A stretch of 64,000 bases of DNA from Oceanisphaera pacifica (GTDB lineage: Bacteria; Pseudomonadota; Gammaproteobacteria; Enterobacterales; Aeromonadaceae), in contig NZ_JAGDFX010000003.1 of assembly GCF_017498065.1 (NCBI RefSeq), forward strand, positions 62,001 to 126,000. Reading direction: 5' to 3'. Under the pieces are notes generated by a model that saw only the letters and a list, made by a program, of their open reading frames with translations, did not search any database and was not told the origin of the DNA. Below, piece after piece: positions 62,305 to 64,000 of this stretch. Positions within the stretch are counted from its first letter, which is position 1. Each line of letters opens with the position of its first letter. A program made the position numbers and the translations under genes.

Positions 62305-62778
62305 ATGCAGACAGAACTTAACAACACCTTGCTCGTCAACGATAGCCAACTTGGAGACCACCTTAATCAGGCGGTCTCTGAGGGGCGTCGTAGCGACTTT
62401 GGGTTGTTGCTGTCTATGTTATCTGAAGATGCCCGCGATTTACCTCGGGTAGAAGAAAGTAAAAATGAGCAAGGCGAGCCGGACTGGCGTGAATATTTTG
62501 CCTTGCCCGATGAAAATCCGCTATATGCCGAAGCGCAAGATGAAATTCGTGCGCCCCAGCTCTCTTCTCTAGCAGGTGAGCTCTATCAAGATAGTGTGCG
62601 AATGATGTTGGCAATGCGCGCTGAGCCATTAAAAGTGAATAAAGATGCTGTGCCTTACGAAGTAAGCAGCAACCTAGACCCACGTACTCAAGCAAAGCTT
62701 GCGGGCAAGTACCTTACCAGCAGTATTCCCCAAGATCCCAGCCGTATTCTATCGGTGTTAGAAGGGTTAAAAGCGTAA
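62305..62778 (+). CDS. VC2046/SO_2500-type conserved protein
   Basis: 157 residues from the ATG at 62305, chosen because homologues begin near NDSQLGDHLNQAVSEGRRSDFGLLLSMLS; an in-frame extension to 62185 overlaps the tRNA promoter region. The protein is soluble and acidic, with no membrane segment. It resembles a small conserved protein family of Vibrio, Shewanella and Aeromonas (VC2046/SO_2500), whose function is unknown. YLTSSIPQDPSRILSVLEGLKA closes the chain. No ribosome binding site of note. Confidence 0.65.
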   Translation: MQTELNNTLLVNDSQLGDHLNQAVSEGRRSDFGLLLSMLSEDARDLPRVEESKNEQGEPDWREYFALPDENPLYAEAQDEIRAPQLSSLAGELYQDSVRMMLAMRAEPLKVNKDAVPYEVSSNLDPRTQAKLAGKYLTSSIPQDPSRILSVLEGLKA

Positions 62779-63300
62779 TCTGACAGCTGATAGCCTGTCA
62801 CTTAGTCAGCTCTTCTTCTTGTATTATAAATAAAAATGATATCCGCGATTAAGTTGATAATATCCTGCACTATAGTCGAACAAAGGGTCTCCTCCACCGA
62901 CACGCTGCAAATACATTCATGTAACGCTCAGCACATAACATCCCTGTTATGTGCTGGTCGGTGGAGTAGATCCCTTTATCCGGCCACACACCCCGATGTC
63001 GCCTATTGGTATCGATGACCGATGCCCTTGAGCGAATGATTGAAATCAAGCCATTTTTCGAAAGAAGCTGATTTGCGCCTGCGGCCAATGCGAGAGCAAG
63101 CGTTCGCCTACACATTCAGGCAACTCGGTGCCAATGGGAAGGCAGAGGGTGTCTGCTCCGTCGACCCTCCGCGCCAGGGAGGGCGCGGCGGAGCCCCCAT
63201 GGATGGGTTTATGGCGAGTCGAGCGCTTTGCCTGACTTTTACCCAAACATCAACAAAAAGATGTGACTAAGTGACAGGCTGATAGCTGACGGCTTATAGC
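62779..63300. other. inverted-repeat-bounded, structured non-coding segment
   Basis: 522 bases without a credible gene, although short frames exist (for example 63040-63270). AGCCTGTCACTTAG (62792-62805) and CTAAGTGACAGGCT (63267-63280) are perfect 14-base inverted copies, with partial similarity running another 12 bases outward, so the segment has terminal inverted repeats. Inside lie a branched hairpin at 62882-62975 and a GC-rich, strongly foldable block at 63160-63220. The GC-rich part is unlike the neighbouring genes. It could be a non-autonomous mobile element, a repeat cluster, or a structured RNA. Confidence 0.5.
62882..62975. repeat. cruciform-like nested hairpin
   Basis: The outer stem CTCCACCGAC (62892-62901) / GTCGGTGGAG (62957-62966) is flanked by AAAGGG and CCCTTT that extend it with a small bulge. 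Inside is a perfect 12-pair hairpin, CAGCACATAACA (62929-62940), loop TCCC, TGTTATGTGCTG (62945-62956), plus a short TACAT-ATGTA arm near 62911. Together they form a three-way-junction-like fold with no T tail. Confidence 0.55.
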
Positions 63301-64000
63301 TTACAGCTTACTACTTTCTTTACAGCCTTTTATGGCTGGCGCTAATAACTCGAGTGCGGTTTTATCGCAAGGGGGCAGGGCGGCGTCTGATTGGCGCAAT
63401 GGGGTTACACGATCGCCCCAGCGAATAACACCGGCTCCCCAAGTGAGCCCTGCGCCAAAGGCGGCAGTGAGCAATAATGCGCCAGGCTTAACTCGACCTT
63501 GCTCAAGGGCGTCGCACAAAGCAATAGGCACAGTGGCCGCCGAAGTATTGCCATAGTGTTCAATGTTAACCATCACCTTATCTGCATCAAGGTCCATCTT
63601 TTTAGCTAAAGTTTCAATAATACGAATGTTAGCCTGATGAGGCAGCAATAAATCGATGTCTTGCTGGTTTACCTTAGCTTGCATTAATACATTTTCGGCA
63701 GCTTCCCCCATGCCTTTTACAGCACGTTTGAAAATCTCTCTGCCATCAAAGTTAACATCAAATAAACCATCGGTATGGGCAAAACGCTCCCGTGCCGTGC
63801 CTGAGTTAGGTACTGCTAAAATATCGTTGGCCTGTGCATCGCAGCCGAGCTTATCGGCAATTAGCCCTAGGGGCTGCTCGCTTGCCTCTAATACCACGGC
63901 ACCGGCGCCATCACCAAATAACACAGCGGTGTCGCGTTTCGTCCAATCAAGGTAATGAGTAAGGCGCTCAGCCCCAATCACCAATACACGACTCATGGTA
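63301..64000 (-). CDS. fabH: 3-oxoacyl-ACP synthase III (FabH), N-terminus outside the window
   Basis: Minus-strand frame ending at TAA 63301-63303 and running off the right edge; about 233 residues are visible. [36 protein letters not shown] (catalytic His) and [17 protein letters not shown] (catalytic Asn) are FabH landmarks; the catalytic Cys lies beyond the edge. FabH condenses acetyl-CoA with malonyl-ACP to begin fatty-acid synthesis. No fab cluster is visible on this side, and a C-terminal extension after GVIRWGDRV suggests the divergent FabH group seen in Vibrio/Shewanella, possibly a second FabH. The ATG at 63996 is internal. Confidence 0.9.
   Translation of the reverse strand, partial: TMSRVLVIGAERLTHYLDWTKRDTAVLFGDGAGAVVLEASEQPLGLIADKLGCDAQANDILAVPNSGTARERFAHTDGLFDVNFDGREIFKRAVKGMGEAAENVLMQAKVNQQDIDLLLPHQANIRIIETLAKKMDLDADKVMVNIEHYGNTSAATVPIALCDALEQGRVKPGALLLTAAFGAGLTWGAGVIRWGDRVTPLRQSDAALPPCDKTALELLAPAIKGCKESSKL

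Noticed and set aside
62836-63018. 60-codon frame containing the cruciform.
   Set aside because: The frame is formed by hairpin arms; no start signal and no protein-like pattern.
63040-63270. 76-codon frame in the structured segment upstream of fabH.
   Set aside because: It crosses GC-rich palindromes and inverted-repeat ends, lacks a ribosome binding site, and has an opposite-strand competitor of equal quality.

Overview
The window looks like chromosomal backbone of a marine, salt-tolerant, facultatively anaerobic gammaproteobacterium. Its housekeeping proteins (HrpA, YbiT, YbjN, Tas, NagD, MtgA, SlyB, L25, a VC2046/SO_2500-type protein) read like Vibrio/Shewanella/Aeromonas/enteric orthologues. 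An ectABC-ask ectoine operon and a MotY sodium-motor protein point to seawater or brine. Oceanimonas/Oceanisphaera-like Aeromonadales fit best, but that assignment is an inference from gene content. I see no prophage, CRISPR array, plasmid function, rRNA or complete insertion sequence. The only transposase-like gene is a solitary REP-associated (RAYT) Y1 transposase.

Layout. 0-6.4 kb: end of an unknown gene, a structured intergenic element, PhoX phosphatase with a good Pho box, and a two-gene TMAO-type reductase (pentahaem cytochrome plus molybdoenzyme). 6.6-12.1 kb: RAYT with covarying mini-hairpins, a DASS anion transporter, Tas, a DUF5610-like protein and a glycine-zipper protein. 12.4-18.9 kb: msrAB, TSUP permease, btuCD, small oxidoreductase-type proteins and a prolyl-tRNA deacylase. 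19.2-26.5 kb: the complete tetrathionate respiration locus, ttrBCA divergent from ttrSR, with a perfect palindrome between them. 26.6-32.1 kb: a TPR membrane protein, cold-shock protein, ectABC-ask. 32.2-36.9 kb: parvulin, YbjD nuclease, orphan DmsC-like membrane protein, YcaD-like MFS, SlyB. 36.9-37.1 kb: a newly recognised 27-codon gene with its own promoter. 37.5-45.0 kb: HrpA, L25 with a leader hairpin, NYN protein, DUF3087 protein, and an unrecognised P-loop-like protein coupled to an MscS channel. 45.1-57.2 kb: CBS/PAS/GGDEF/EAL protein, YbjN, three double-domain universal stress proteins, CysQ, YbiT, SulP and a Kef-type antiporter. 57.2-64 kb: NagD, MtgA, adenine deaminase, MotY, TSUP permease, two identical tRNA-Tyr genes, a repeat-bounded structured segment, and the 3' part of fabH.

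How it fits together. Two alternative anaerobic respirations (TMAO/S-oxide and tetrathionate) feed from the quinone pool to periplasmic molybdoenzymes; both catalytic subunits carry twin-arginine signals. Osmotic fitness is represented by ectoine synthesis, an MscS channel and several ion transporters. Oxidative and general stress is represented by MsrAB, CysQ and the Usp cluster.

The best candidates for something undescribed are the NTPase-like/MscS gene pair (43.2-45.0 kb), the 27-aa signal-peptide-like gene (36.95-37.04 kb), the inverted-repeat-bounded structured segment at 62.78-63.30 kb, the hairpin pair at the end of the RAYT gene, and an orphan minus-strand terminator at 48.25 kb that may end a small RNA.
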